Assembly (NCBI GenBank): GCA_902546725.1
Contig: CACCLB010000001.1
Coordinates: 1-64,000, forward strand
Origin: an uncultured Bacteroidota bacterium
Lineage (GTDB): Bacteria; Bacteroidota; Bacteroidia; Flavobacteriales; Flavobacteriaceae
Reading direction: 5' to 3'
Length of the DNA: 64,000 nucleotides
The notes beneath the pieces were generated by a model. The model ran no database searches. It was not told the DNA's origin and saw only the letters and a program-made list of their open reading frames with translations. The position numbers were made by a program, and so were the translations under genes. Positions 36,060 to 44,671 of this stretch are shown piece by piece; positions within the stretch are counted from its first letter, which is position 1; each line of letters starts with the position of its first letter.

Positions 36060-36698
36060 TTAAGGAGTTTCTCCTCCTTCTGTGCTTTCAGCTCCTTCCT
36101 CAGTTCCTTCTGTAGTCTCATCCAGCTCGTCAATTTCTAATTGCATTGATGCTCTTGAAGTACGTACTTGACATACAACTGTATTGTCTGGGTGAAGAAT
36201 AGTAAAATCTTCGGTTTGTAGTTGAGAGGTATAAAGTTTATTTCCCAATTCAAGCTCGGATATATTTGCTATAATAAAATCAGGTAAATTTTTAGGTAAT
36301 GCCTTAATACGTAATTTACGTTTGTTACGAATTAGAACTCCTCCACCAATCAAAACCCCAGGTGCCGCCCCTTCGAGCTTAACAGGAATATTCATTGAGA
36401 TTTCCTTATCGTTAAATAGACGGTAAAAGTCAACATGAAGTATTTTGTCTGTTAGTGGGTGAAATTGAATATCCTGAAGAATGGCGTTTATTTGATCACC
36501 TCCATTAAGTTCAATGACTACCGTGTGAGCATTGGGTGTGTACACTAGTTTGCTGAAACCCAGTTCCGGTGCAGCAAAGTGAAGGGGTTCTCCTCCACCA
36601 TACAATACACAGGGAACTTGTCCAGCATTACGTATGGCTTTAGTAGCTACTTTGCCCACGCTTTCTCTTTTAGATCCTTTAATTGTAATCGATTTCAT
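36060..36698 (-). CDS. rplY: 50S ribosomal protein L25/general stress protein Ctc
   Basis: A 212-residue L25 of the long (CTC/TL5) type, which binds 5S rRNA in the large subunit. The N-terminal L25 domain (about residues 1-95) has [17 protein letters not shown] and VPCVLYGG; the C-terminal beta domain follows to about residue 185. The last 25 residues are an acidic Glu/Thr-rich tail. It is 10 bases after prs, an arrangement common in Bacteroidota, so the two are co-transcribed. Confidence 0.92.
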   Translation of the reverse strand: MKSITIKGSKRESVGKVATKAIRNAGQVPCVLYGGGEPLHFAAPELGFSKLVYTPNAHTVVIELNGGDQINAILQDIQFHPLTDKILHVDFYRLFNDKEISMNIPVKLEGAAPGVLIGGGVLIRNKRKLRIKALPKNLPDFIIANISELELGNKLYTSQLQTEDFTILHPDNTVVCQVRTSRASMQLEIDELDETTEGTEEGAESTEGGETP

Positions 36699-36708
36699 TA
36701 AATTGTTT

Positions 36709-37641
36709 TTACATTATAAATTTTGAACTTATCGACTCATTGTAATGCACATTTCGCATTACCTCGGCGAATAACGGGGCGCAAGTTAATACTTTTACTT
36801 TAGGGTGACTAACTTTTGGTGGAATAGAATCTGTTACGATCAATTCTTCGAGTTGTGACTGTTCAATTTTTTCATAAGCATCACCGGAAAGCAAGGCATG
36901 GGTACATATCGCACGTACTGAAAGAGCACCTCTCTCTTTCATCAAATCAGCAGCTTTGGTAAGTGTTCCAGCAGTATCGACCATGTCATCAACCAAGATT
37001 ACATTTTTACCCTCTACATTACCGATGAGCTCCATATGGGAAATTATATTTGCTTTTTCTCTTTGCTTGTAACTAATTACAACGTCACTGCTAAGGAATT
37101 TGGAATAAGCATAAGCGCGTTTTGATCCACCCATATCTGGTGAGGCAATTGTTAAATCAGATAATTTTAATGAATCGATATAAGGAAGAAAGATAGTAGA
37201 AGCAAACAGATGATCAACAGGTTTTTCAAAAAAACCTTGAATTTGGTCAGCATGTAAATCCATGGTGATGATTCTCGTAGCACCACCAGATTCCAAGAGT
37301 TTTGCGATTAATTTAGCACCAATTGGAACTCGAGGCTTGTCTTTTCTATCCTGTCTAGCCCAACCAAAGTAGGGCATGACGGCTGTTATATGTCTTGCAG
37401 AAGCTCGTTTTGCAGCATCTAACATTAAAAGCATTTCCATTAAGTTTTCAGAAGATGGGTGGGTAGATCCTATAATAAAAATCCGAGCACCCCTTACAGA
37501 CTCTTCAAAGGAGGGCTGAAATTCACCGTCACTGTAACGGGAAAAGTTGACCTTTCCTACCTCAATTCCAAAATGATCTGCGATTGCTTTACCTAATGCT
37601 GTACTTTGAGTACAGGCAAAAATTTTTGCGGGAGTTTCCAT
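36709..37641 (-). CDS. prs: Ribose-phosphate pyrophosphokinase (PRPP synthase)
   Basis: A 310-residue enzyme that makes phosphoribosyl diphosphate from ribose 5-phosphate and ATP for nucleotide, His and Trp synthesis. [19 protein letters not shown], the ATP-site [10 protein letters not shown], the metal-binding [14 protein letters not shown] and the PRPP loop [14 protein letters not shown] are all canonical. The length is typical. It is followed closely by rplY. A -7 promoter box lies 17 bases upstream of its start. Confidence 0.94.
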   Translation of the reverse strand: METPAKIFACTQSTALGKAIADHFGIEVGKVNFSRYSDGEFQPSFEESVRGARIFIIGSTHPSSENLMEMLLMLDAAKRASARHITAVMPYFGWARQDRKDKPRVPIGAKLIAKLLESGGATRIITMDLHADQIQGFFEKPVDHLFASTIFLPYIDSLKLSDLTIASPDMGGSKRAYAYSKFLSSDVVISYKQREKANIISHMELIGNVEGKNVILVDDMVDTAGTLTKAADLMKERGALSVRAICTHALLSGDAYEKIEQSQLEELIVTDSIPPKVSHPKVKVLTCAPLFAEVMRNVHYNESISSKFIM

Positions 37642-37657
37642 AGAGAATAGTTCTTGA

Positions 37658-37665
37658 CAAATGTA
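37658..37665 (-). promoter_or_regulatory. -7 promoter box for prs-rplY
   Basis: On the minus strand this reads TACATTTG, an exact TAnnTTTG match; the start codon of prs is 17 bases further. The -33 TTG is not clear. Confidence 0.4.
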
Positions 37666-37724
37666 AAAATAAATTAATGCTAAACCTTATCGAAAAATTT
37701 AAATACTGGGCTTAAATATTTTAT

Positions 37725-37732
37725 TATTTTTG
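37725..37732 (+). promoter_or_regulatory. -7 promoter box for tRNA-Leu
   Basis: TATTTTTG, an exact TAnnTTTG match, 25 bases before the first base of the mature tRNA. No clear TTG at -33. It faces away from the prs promoter in the same 116-base gap. Confidence 0.45.
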
Positions 37733-37757
37733 TCCCTTAATTTAAAAATTACCACTT

Positions 37758-37839
37758 GCCTCGGTGGCGGAACTGGTAGACGCGCTGGATTCAAAATCCA
37801 GTTCTTTCGGGAGTGTGGGTTCGATTCCCACCCGAGGTA
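37758..37839 (+). tRNA. tRNA-Leu (anticodon CAA)
   Basis: An 82-base tRNA. The acceptor stem GCCTCGG pairs with CCGAGGT (first pair G-T), followed by discriminator A; no CCA is encoded. The D arm contains GGCGGAACTGGTAGACGC, the anticodon stem CTGGA/TCCAG frames the loop TTCAAAA with anticodon CAA (reads UUG), a long class II variable arm follows, and the T arm is GTGGG-TTCGATT-CCCAC. This is the boundary between the housekeeping region on the left and the surface polysaccharide region on the right. Confidence 0.96.
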
Positions 37840-37845
37840 CTCAAT

Positions 37846-37888
37846 AAATCCGCAACTAATTGTTTAACATGAAGTTGGGGATTTTTTT
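37846..37888 (+). terminator. Rho-independent terminator after tRNA-Leu
   Basis: AAATCC-G-CAACT pairs with AGTTG-G-GGATTT (11 pairs, one G-G mismatch) around a 15-base loop, followed by seven T. It begins seven bases after the tRNA. Confidence 0.75.
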
Positions 37889-37897
37889 CTTATCAAA

Positions 37898-37916
37898 TGG
37901 CAACATATTGGCAACA
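37898..37916 (+). repeat. Two direct TGGCAACA repeats, 11 bases apart
   Basis: TGGCAACA occurs at 37898-37905 and 37909-37916, an 11-base period, i.e. about one helical turn, downstream of the tRNA-Leu gene. Spaced short repeats next to a tRNA recall arm-type binding sites of tyrosine recombinases, but no integrase gene is present. The rest of the non-coding stretch up to 38032 shows nothing I can name. Confidence 0.35.
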
Positions 37917-38032
37917 AATCATGTGTTTTGTCGTAAAATGTAAACCCTAAAACTTCTCAACCACTCCTATCCCAAACTCAGGGGGCATGGGTTTTATAAA
38001 ACGGTTTTTTTATTTGAGCAGGGGGTTGGGAT

Positions 38033-38062
38033 TTGATATGTAAGCTATTCTCACTATTTTAG
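38033..38062 (+). promoter_or_regulatory. Probable promoter of the Ser-tailed lipoprotein gene
   Basis: TTG at 38033-38035, 19 bases of spacer, TATTTTAG at 38055-38062 (one mismatch to TAnnTTTG), and the ATG at 38091 follows after 28 bases. Confidence 0.4.
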
Positions 38063-38090
38063 AGGTATTATTAAACATAAATCAATTAAA

Positions 38091-39374
38091 ATGAAAAAAA
38101 ATTATTTATTGCTTATCATTTTGGTTATAGTTAGTTGTACCAAAGACGAACCTACAACAATTATACCACCAACATCTAATGAGCTTCCGCCTCCATCGTT
38201 TAGCATACCTCCTGTTTCACTTAATCTTGAACCTGACTTCGAGTACAATGGCGGAGATATAACTATTGCCAGTAAAGAGGATTTTCTCAAATATAGAGGT
38301 TTAGTAATTAAAGAAGTATCAGGAGACTTCAATATTACGGTTGATTGGGCCTTTTTAGATGGTTCTAGCGATGATCCTAGTAGTGTAACCAAGAATATCG
38401 AGATTATAGAAGGAGACGCCACAATCGTTACTAATAACGAATTTTCCATGGAAAGTCTTGTGCGAGTTGATGGAGTTTATTCGGTAGAGGGTCATGATAT
38501 TCGAGATGATAATCTCTTGTATGCTAAAAAAATTAAATTGAGTTATGAAGAAAATTATGAGGTTAAACCTGTTTATTCTGATGGAATTGAAATTAATTTA
38601 AATGTAGGTAAATGGAAAATTAAAAAATCAAAAGAATTTGAAGGTATAGCATCCAAATCGCAAAATTCTTCAAAAGTTAACAATTTGAACTCCATTTCTA
38701 TTGTTATGTATCATACATCTTTATTAGCTAATGCTATTTTTGATGCTACCAATCTTCCTACAGTAAGGGATGTTGCGCCTGAAATGCCAGAGACAGCTAT
38801 CTATCCAACCTTCACACAAACTGAAAGTACACTAGATGGTGTTATTGAATCTGAATCAGTCGAACAAATAACTTTAGGTGGCCATATTAAGGTCAATAAA
38901 ATAATTTCGAATTCTTTAGAGATATTAGCAATAAACAACACCGCACTGGATAACTTAACGGTTCAATCAACTTCAGTAAAAGAAATTTCAATGCCATTAT
39001 TAACAACAATAACAAGCCTAATCTTAGATTGTAAAATAGTTAAAGAATTTGTTGCCCCTAAATTAGTTTCTTTAGATACTTTAACATTAACTGGTATTTC
39101 TGTGGTCACTTTAGAAGCTGTTGAAACAATTGGAACGCTTACTGTTGTTAGTGGGAATGAAATAAATTTACCAAGTGTTGAGACAATTTCCACTTCAACC
39201 TTACCATATAATGTTAGATTAAATGCATCTTCTGCTTCGGGTCTTTCTTCAGGACCAACTGGTGGAGGAGGCGGAGGGACTTCATCAAGTTCATCCAGCA
39301 GCAGTTCATCATCATCCAGCGATGATCATAACTCTGGAGGTGCTGGTCATAATTCTGGAGGAACGGGTGGATGA
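38091..39374 (+). CDS. Surface lipoprotein with beta-rich repeats and Ser/Gly tail
   Basis: A 427-residue protein with a lipoprotein signal (LVIVSCTKDEP, Cys at residue 16) and a proline-rich linker. Residues about 60-150 hold a receptor-L-domain-like start (ITIASKEDFLKYRGLVIKEV); about 265-375 is a run of strand-turn units rich in Leu, Ile, Thr and Val (LEILAINNTALDNLTV, LVSLDTLTLTGISVVTL) suggesting a solenoid. The end is low-complexity: a Gly run, 13 Ser in a row, and two copies of HNSGG(A/T)G. I do not recognise a named family. It stands alone between the tRNA and the polysaccharide locus, with its own promoter and terminator. Confidence 0.7.
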   Translation: MKKNYLLLIILVIVSCTKDEPTTIIPPTSNELPPPSFSIPPVSLNLEPDFEYNGGDITIASKEDFLKYRGLVIKEVSGDFNITVDWAFLDGSSDDPSSVTKNIEIIEGDATIVTNNEFSMESLVRVDGVYSVEGHDIRDDNLLYAKKIKLSYEENYEVKPVYSDGIEINLNVGKWKIKKSKEFEGIASKSQNSSKVNNLNSISIVMYHTSLLANAIFDATNLPTVRDVAPEMPETAIYPTFTQTESTLDGVIESESVEQITLGGHIKVNKIISNSLEILAINNTALDNLTVQSTSVKEISMPLLTTITSLILDCKIVKEFVAPKLVSLDTLTLTGISVVTLEAVETIGTLTVVSGNEINLPSVETISTSTLPYNVRLNASSASGLSSGPTGGGGGGTSSSSSSSSSSSSSDDHNSGGAGHNSGGTGG

Positions 39375-39402
39375 TTTTTGAATCTATACAAATTTTTTAA
39401 GG

Positions 39403-39422
39403 GGGGGTCTTTAGCGACCCCT
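39403..39422. terminator. Bidirectional Rho-independent terminator
   Basis: GGGGGTC, six-base loop TTTAGC, GACCCCC, with an A/T-rich run on both sides (TTTTTTAA before and TTTTT after). It ends the lipoprotein gene on the plus strand and overlaps the stop codon region of the YjbH C-terminal-half gene on the minus strand. Confidence 0.8.
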
Positions 39423-40595
39423 TTTTGATGCTCTTAAAACCCCTTTTTTTAAAATTTCAGGGAAATAATCCGTCATTCTACTTATAATATTATCTCCTTG
39501 ATAATAAGGAAGACCTACTTCTGAATCAGATCTATAGTTATAGGGAAGATAAAATCGATCGTAAAACTTGGCTCTTACAGGTAGTTTCCTACCGTATTTT
39601 CTAATAGGTAATGGCAAACTAAAATCAAAACCAACCATTGTTCCGTAATTCGTTTTTTTATAAAAAAGCCCGATAAATCGTTGACCTGAAAATCTTCTTA
39701 TTTGCGCTGTATAACCCACATCCCCTAAAATATAAGAACCATATCTAAAAGTAAGATCCATATCATATTTATTAATTCTATAGGTAAGGTCTGAGAAAAA
39801 ATCTAATCTTAGATCTGTATTTAAATCGTAATATAAAATTAAATCTTTATTGAGTCTTCCGAATCTAGTTAATCCTAAATGAATATTCATTCGTAATTTA
39901 TCTTTATAAAGAAACTTTAGGTAATTGGTTGTAATACCAAGTCTATTGAAGGTAAAAAAACCAAAATTGAAATTTAAAAAACTTGATTTATCAATTTTAA
40001 AGTCATTAGATAACCTTAAAAGCCCAACTTGAGGCTCCTTATAACCTAAATCATCAAATTCTGGAACATTATAATAAGTTTCAAAATTAACCCCTTTTGA
40101 AAGGTCGGTACTCAGATAGGGTTGAAAATTAACCCTCTGACGAATAGGATTATCAAAGTTTCCCAGAGTATAATCCAACTGAAACCTGAGGCTCAAGTCA
40201 GTTTTGAAATACGAATTATTTAACGTTTTTTCAGTATTGTATTTTTCATCTGTAAAATCAATTGTAGCTACAGATAAAAAATCTTCAATTGTACTATTTT
40301 TAGTTTTAAGTTTAGCGTAGTCACGAGAAGTAAATCTCATCTCTACAATCGGTACTCCTTTATTTAGAATGACAACTTTTGCATTAGAAGCCTTTGTACT
40401 TATATTAATTAGCTCCAAGACTTGATAAAGACCATCTGCAGGAAATCTATAAAGGTTGTCTTCGTAGAACAGTGTATATTGATCTTCTTTATAAAATTCT
40501 TGTAAATTTTCAAATCCATGTTCTTGAAGAACTTTTACGTTTTGCGAGTTTGCAAATTTAAAAAACAGAAGAGCTATAAAAGCATATTTTATCAT
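39411..40595 (-). CDS. YjbH-like exopolysaccharide protein, C-terminal half
   Basis: A 394-residue secreted protein (signal peptide ending in FANSQ). The first part, VLQEHGFENLQEF and RFPADGLYQVLELI with VVILNKGVPIVEMRF, matches the middle domain of YjbH-type proteins; the rest is a run of amphipathic beta strands with many aromatic residues, suggesting an outer membrane barrel. YjbH is an outer membrane protein of exopolysaccharide loci, normally a single protein of about 700 residues. Here its N-terminal barrel is a separate gene at 48955-49659. The gene is divergent from the main operon and starts 235 bases from it. Confidence 0.65.
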   Translation of the reverse strand: MIKYAFIALLFFKFANSQNVKVLQEHGFENLQEFYKEDQYTLFYEDNLYRFPADGLYQVLELINISTKASNAKVVILNKGVPIVEMRFTSRDYAKLKTKNSTIEDFLSVATIDFTDEKYNTEKTLNNSYFKTDLSLRFQLDYTLGNFDNPIRQRVNFQPYLSTDLSKGVNFETYYNVPEFDDLGYKEPQVGLLRLSNDFKIDKSSFLNFNFGFFTFNRLGITTNYLKFLYKDKLRMNIHLGLTRFGRLNKDLILYYDLNTDLRLDFFSDLTYRINKYDMDLTFRYGSYILGDVGYTAQIRRFSGQRFIGLFYKKTNYGTMVGFDFSLPLPIRKYGRKLPVRAKFYDRFYLPYNYRSDSEVGLPYYQGDNIISRMTDYFPEILKKGVLRASKRGR

Positions 40596-40773
40596 TAGAT
40601 AGGTATTTAAATAAATATGCTCATTATAAATGCGGTCTCACCTGTATTATTATTTAATTGTAATAATAAAATAATTAATATTTAATATTATAATCTTTTT
40701 ATACTTACTATTTTATTTCGTTTCATTTACAAAAAACTGAATTACAGTAGTTTGTTGTAGAAAATCTTAGTTA

Positions 40774-40804
40774 TTGCAATATTATTACATATCATCTATA
40801 TTCT
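40774..40804 (+). promoter_or_regulatory. Possible promoter of the polysaccharide operon
   Basis: TTG at 40774-40776, 20-base spacer, TATATTCT at 40797-40804 (two mismatches to TAnnTTTG), 25 bases before the start of the UpxY-like gene. The 234-base gap is otherwise very AT-rich; I see no clear ops-like element in it. Confidence 0.3.
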
Positions 40805-40829
40805 TTTCTTTTTAATAGAATTTAATATT

Positions 40830-41285
40830 ATGAAATGGTATTTAATTAAAACCAAAAATAAACAAACTCTTAAGGCTTACGATTATTTTAATCTTTTAGG
40901 CATAGAATGTTATGTCCCTTGTAAGACTAATATAAGTAAAAGAGGCAACAAACGAATTCCCCTTTTAAATGGGTATGTATTTATTTCGTTTAACGAAACC
41001 ATAGATTATGATCTGGTTAATTTAAATCCATACTCTACAAGTATTATAACAAAAAACGGTCAACCCATTTTGATTCCAGAAGAACAAATGCGCCTTATGA
41101 TCGATCATATAGAATCTAGATACAGTCATAAAGATTTTAAGTCACGTAATGTTGGTGATTTTATTGAAATTAACACGGGCTCTCTAAATGGCCTAATGGG
41201 TCAGATCATTGAGATTAGAAATAATAAAATTTATTTACAAATTGAATCTTTATCTGCACAGGTAGAGATTCAATACGCTAAATAA
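40830..41285 (+). CDS. UpxY/NusG-type transcription antiterminator
   Basis: A 151-residue NusG-family protein. Residues 1-100 form the NGN domain (MKWYLIKTKNKQTLKAYDYF, then IPLLNGYVFISFN) and about 108-140 a KOW motif (GDFIEINTGSLNGLMGQIIEI). In Bacteroidota, UpxY-type proteins stand first in capsule operons and allow RNA polymerase to transcribe the long operon to its end. The position here, first gene before Wza- and Wzz-like genes, fits. No UpxZ partner is seen next to it. Confidence 0.85.
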   Translation: MKWYLIKTKNKQTLKAYDYFNLLGIECYVPCKTNISKRGNKRIPLLNGYVFISFNETIDYDLVNLNPYSTSIITKNGQPILIPEEQMRLMIDHIESRYSHKDFKSRNVGDFIEINTGSLNGLMGQIIEIRNNKIYLQIESLSAQVEIQYAK

Positions 41286-41337
41286 GATTAATAACATACA
41301 AACAATCTAATATTGAGTTAGCTCAAAAGGCGAAGCC

Positions 41338-43593
41338 ATGAAAAAAATCATCTTTTTATTTACTTTATTTATGAGCTTTCATTCATTTAGTCAATCTAAT
41401 GATGAGCTGTTTAATTATTATTCTCAGATGAAGTCACAAGGCTTTACTGATACTCAAATTAAAGATATAGCACGCTCGAGAGGGTACAATATTGATCAGC
41501 TTTTAAAAGGGTCAAACAACAACTTAAAAAATAACTCCAGTATAAATACACTAGAAAAAGATCCTACTCTTCAAAGTGATTATTCAAATTATGTTAAGCC
41601 TAAGATAGATTCAACTTCTAATGAAAACGTTTTTGGAAGTCACTATTTTAAAAATATTCGTTTTGATTTTTCACCCCAGGTTAACATTGCCACTCCCTCA
41701 AACTATCAATTAGGACCAGGAGATGGCTTAATTATCAGTTTGTGGGGTGCATCACAGGCCACTTATCAACTTGAGATTGATAGAGAAGGAAAAATCCTTA
41801 TCGATGGCTTAGGCCCTATTTATTTAAATGGATACACACTTCTTGGAGCTAAAGCAAGAATAACAAATGCACTCTCTAAAATTTATATGGGATTGAATAG
41901 TAAGATCGAACAGGAAAAAGTTAATTTAGACCTTAGTTTGAGTGCTACACGAAGCGTATTTGTTTCTATTATAGGACAGGTAAAAGCACCGGGGATTTAT
42001 ACATTAAATGGTATGTCTTCCCCCATTCATGCTTTGTACGCTGCTGGAGGGATTAGCTCACAGGGAAGCTATCGAAATGTTCAGCTGGTTAGAAAAGGTA
42101 AAGTGATTGACACAATTGATCTCTACCAATATTTTAATGCCGGGGATTTATCTGATCTGTTTTTAAAAGACCAAGATGTGATTCGAGTTCCCTATTATCA
42201 GAATAGAATTACCCTAGAGGGAGAGGTTAAGTTTAGTGGAAGCTTTGAGCTAAAAGAAAATGAAACTTTAGACGATTTAATTCAATACAGTGGTGGATTT
42301 ACTCCCAAGGCTCAAAAGGATAATTTTTTAATCTCTCGAATCGATAGTTCAAGTTATACTTCAATTTCCACTAGTAAAAGTAATTTTAATCTAGAGTCAG
42401 GAGACAAGGTATTTGTTTATTCGATCTCAGATCAAGAAAATCAAAAAGTGAGTATTTCTGGTGAGGTTCTTATTCCTGGTTCTTACAGCCTTTCTAGTTT
42501 AGAAACAATTCAGGATTTAATTAAAGTATCAAAAGGTTTTACTAGGGACGCATACCCCTTGTATGCAAGTCTATACAGAAGACATAATAATGCAAAAGAA
42601 ATGCTACTTAGTGTAGGCTTAGATTCAAAGGGTTTTGATATAAATTTAAATGAACCTCTCCAAGAACAAGACTCTTTGGTGGTTTACAATAAAAATCAAT
42701 TTATAGTAAAAGATAAAGTACAGGTTTTAGGTAGGGTTTCAGAGCCTGGACTTTATGATTTATATCAGGCCATGAGTGTACAAGATCTTTTGGGTCAGGC
42801 CCAAGGGATCACTATAGCAGAAAATAAAATAACTATAATTGTTTCCTCTAGGGATGAAATTCAAAACGACTATAAGAAAAGGTTTGAATTCGACTCATTT
42901 GATTTAAAACAACTTGCAACCACTTATCTAAAGCCTGGAGATATAGTTTCTGTTTCAGAAAAAAATCAGGTTGAATCAATCTCAATACAAGTACAAGGTG
43001 AGATTAAAAATCCTGGTACTTACATACAAACTAAAAGGGAAAACAGTTTGAAAAATCTTATTGAGCTCTCGGGAGGTTTTACTGATTTTGCAAGCGAAAA
43101 TTCTATTTACATCAAAAGAGAGTTGGCTATACAAACAAATCAGCTTTTAAATGATAGTTTAGTTTTACAAGATCAAAAAAATGAGACTAAATTTACTTTT
43201 ATACCTGTGGTCGATTTGAATGAGGCTTATTTTTTTCAGGATAAAGACCAGCTTATAATTGGAAAAAAATCTAATGACATTACCATAAATGGAGAGGTAA
43301 TAAAGCCTTCAATAGTAAAATTTAAAGGCTCTGGTTTAAAGTTCTACTTAAAAAAAGCTGGTATAAATTCTAATGGAAGTAAAAAAGAGATTATAGTAAT
43401 CTATCCCAACAAAGACGTGAGTGCCACAAAAGATATTTTGTTTTTTAAAAAATATCCTAAAATCACTCCTGGAAGTGAAATTCTGGTTGGAAAAAAACCC
43501 GAGCGAGCAAAAATTAGTACTCAAGAACTCATAGGTATTTCTTCTGGCCTTTCTACCCTAGTAATAGTGCTTTCTAGTCTTTTATCCCCTTAA
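41338..43593 (+). CDS. Wza-like polysaccharide export protein with SLBB domains
   Basis: A 751-residue outer membrane polysaccharide exporter: signal peptide (ending FHSFSQ), a short helical N-terminal part, the Poly_export domain at about 125-210 (YQLGPGDGLIISLWG), and then a series of SLBB domains, each beginning with a V-x-G-x-V-x-x-P-G type strand (ISGEVLIPGSYSLSS, VLGRVSEPGLYDL, VQGEIKNPGTY, INGEVIKPS). The C terminus has a hydrophobic helix (about 728-748). Its length and many SLBB repeats are usual for Bacteroidota. It works with the Wzz-like protein that follows after five bases. Confidence 0.88.
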   Translation: MKKIIFLFTLFMSFHSFSQSNDELFNYYSQMKSQGFTDTQIKDIARSRGYNIDQLLKGSNNNLKNNSSINTLEKDPTLQSDYSNYVKPKIDSTSNENVFGSHYFKNIRFDFSPQVNIATPSNYQLGPGDGLIISLWGASQATYQLEIDREGKILIDGLGPIYLNGYTLLGAKARITNALSKIYMGLNSKIEQEKVNLDLSLSATRSVFVSIIGQVKAPGIYTLNGMSSPIHALYAAGGISSQGSYRNVQLVRKGKVIDTIDLYQYFNAGDLSDLFLKDQDVIRVPYYQNRITLEGEVKFSGSFELKENETLDDLIQYSGGFTPKAQKDNFLISRIDSSSYTSISTSKSNFNLESGDKVFVYSISDQENQKVSISGEVLIPGSYSLSSLETIQDLIKVSKGFTRDAYPLYASLYRRHNNAKEMLLSVGLDSKGFDINLNEPLQEQDSLVVYNKNQFIVKDKVQVLGRVSEPGLYDLYQAMSVQDLLGQAQGITIAENKITIIVSSRDEIQNDYKKRFEFDSFDLKQLATTYLKPGDIVSVSEKNQVESISIQVQGEIKNPGTYIQTKRENSLKNLIELSGGFTDFASENSIYIKRELAIQTNQLLNDSLVLQDQKNETKFTFIPVVDLNEAYFFQDKDQLIIGKKSNDITINGEVIKPSIVKFKGSGLKFYLKKAGINSNGSKKEIIVIYPNKDVSATKDILFFKKYPKITPGSEILVGKKPERAKISTQELIGISSGLSTLVIVLSSLLSP

Positions 43594-43597
43594 TAAA

Positions 43598-44671
43598 ATG
43601 AATACTAATAATCCTCATTTACAGGAAGACGAAATTGATTTAGTTGCTCTTTTAGCAAAACTTTATCAGAAGAGAAAATTTATAATAAAGACTATAGTGA
43701 TTTTTGCTGTGGTAGGAATTTTTGTAGCCTTGGTCTCTAAAGAGGTCTTTAGGGCAAAAGGAGTTTTTGTTGTTCAGAATTCAGAAAAACAAGTCAGCTC
43801 TTCCATCAGTGGTTTAGCGGCCCTAGCGGGGGTAAACTTACAGTCTGAAGCCATGGGGGATATACCCCCTTCCTTATATCCTAATATCGTCGGAGGTATA
43901 ACATTTAAACTTGCTCTATTTAGTACCGTATTAGATTCTTCAGGGTTAACCTATAAAGATTATTTGCTCTCTAGGGCAAGTTCACCAGTATCCCTATTAA
44001 AAAAATATACTATCGGTATTCCTGGTTTACTTGCAAAAAATTTTCGATCAACCAGTCAGCAAAACACTCAATCTTCGGGTGGTCTTAGGCAACTTAGTGA
44101 GCAGGATTTTGAGCTAACTGAACTTTTAGAGGAACTGATTCAGGTAGAGGTTAATGAAAAAGAGGGCTTTATTTCCCTCAGTGCTATGGACCAAAATCCC
44201 AAATATGCTGCAGTGGTAGCGGCAAGAGCTTTGGAATTGCTTCAGGATTTTATTACTACCTACAAAACAGAAAACGCCAAAAAAATTCTATCCTATGTCG
44301 AAAAGCAGTATGAATTAAAAGAGCAGCAGTATTTGGAGGTTCAACAAGAGTTAGCTGAATTTAAGGACCAAAACAAGAACATCTCAACGGCTGTATTTGA
44401 ATCAAATTTACAGAAGATACAAACTCGTTATGATTTGATATACGGAGTTTATCTGGAACTTTCCAAACAACTAGAACAAGCTAAATTGCAAGTAAGTAAG
44501 GATATTCCTAATATATCAATGATTGAGTCGATTTATGTTCCTAATAAAAGAGAAAGCCCCAAAATAGCCCTTATACTAGTAATATATACTTTTTTGGGTT
44601 TTGTACTTTCTTGTGGTTGGGTTTTGGTCAATGAACCTTTACAGCAAATCAGTCGTCAGGTTAGAAATTGA
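43598..44671 (+). CDS. Wzz-like polysaccharide chain-length/copolymerase protein
   Basis: A 357-residue inner membrane protein with two membrane helices (about 33-52 and 327-346) and a periplasmic domain with a coiled coil (about 225-290). The N-terminal LVALLAKLYQKRKFI is typical of Wzz/GumC-type proteins, which set chain length in Wzy-dependent polymer synthesis or export. There is no cytoplasmic tyrosine kinase domain at the C terminus, in contrast to Wzc. The stop overlaps the end of the convergent gene by 11 bases. Confidence 0.85.
   Translation: MNTNNPHLQEDEIDLVALLAKLYQKRKFIIKTIVIFAVVGIFVALVSKEVFRAKGVFVVQNSEKQVSSSISGLAALAGVNLQSEAMGDIPPSLYPNIVGGITFKLALFSTVLDSSGLTYKDYLLSRASSPVSLLKKYTIGIPGLLAKNFRSTSQQNTQSSGGLRQLSEQDFELTELLEELIQVEVNEKEGFISLSAMDQNPKYAAVVAARALELLQDFITTYKTENAKKILSYVEKQYELKEQQYLEVQQELAEFKDQNKNISTAVFESNLQKIQTRYDLIYGVYLELSKQLEQAKLQVSKDIPNISMIESIYVPNKRESPKIALILVIYTFLGFVLSCGWVLVNEPLQQISRQVRN

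Noticed and set aside
37897-37950. 17-codon ORF (MATYWQQIMCF) after tRNA-Leu as remnant of an integrase
   Set aside because: Too short and with no recombinase motif; only the TGGCAACA repeats are reported.
38102-38449. 115-codon minus-strand frame opposite the lipoprotein
   Set aside because: Leu/Ser/Val-rich shadow without initiation context; the plus-strand lipoprotein signal is clear.
41313-41326. Small hairpin TTGAG-TTAG-CTCAA between the antiterminator and Wza genes
   Set aside because: Only five pairs and no T tract; not enough for a terminator or ops-type element.
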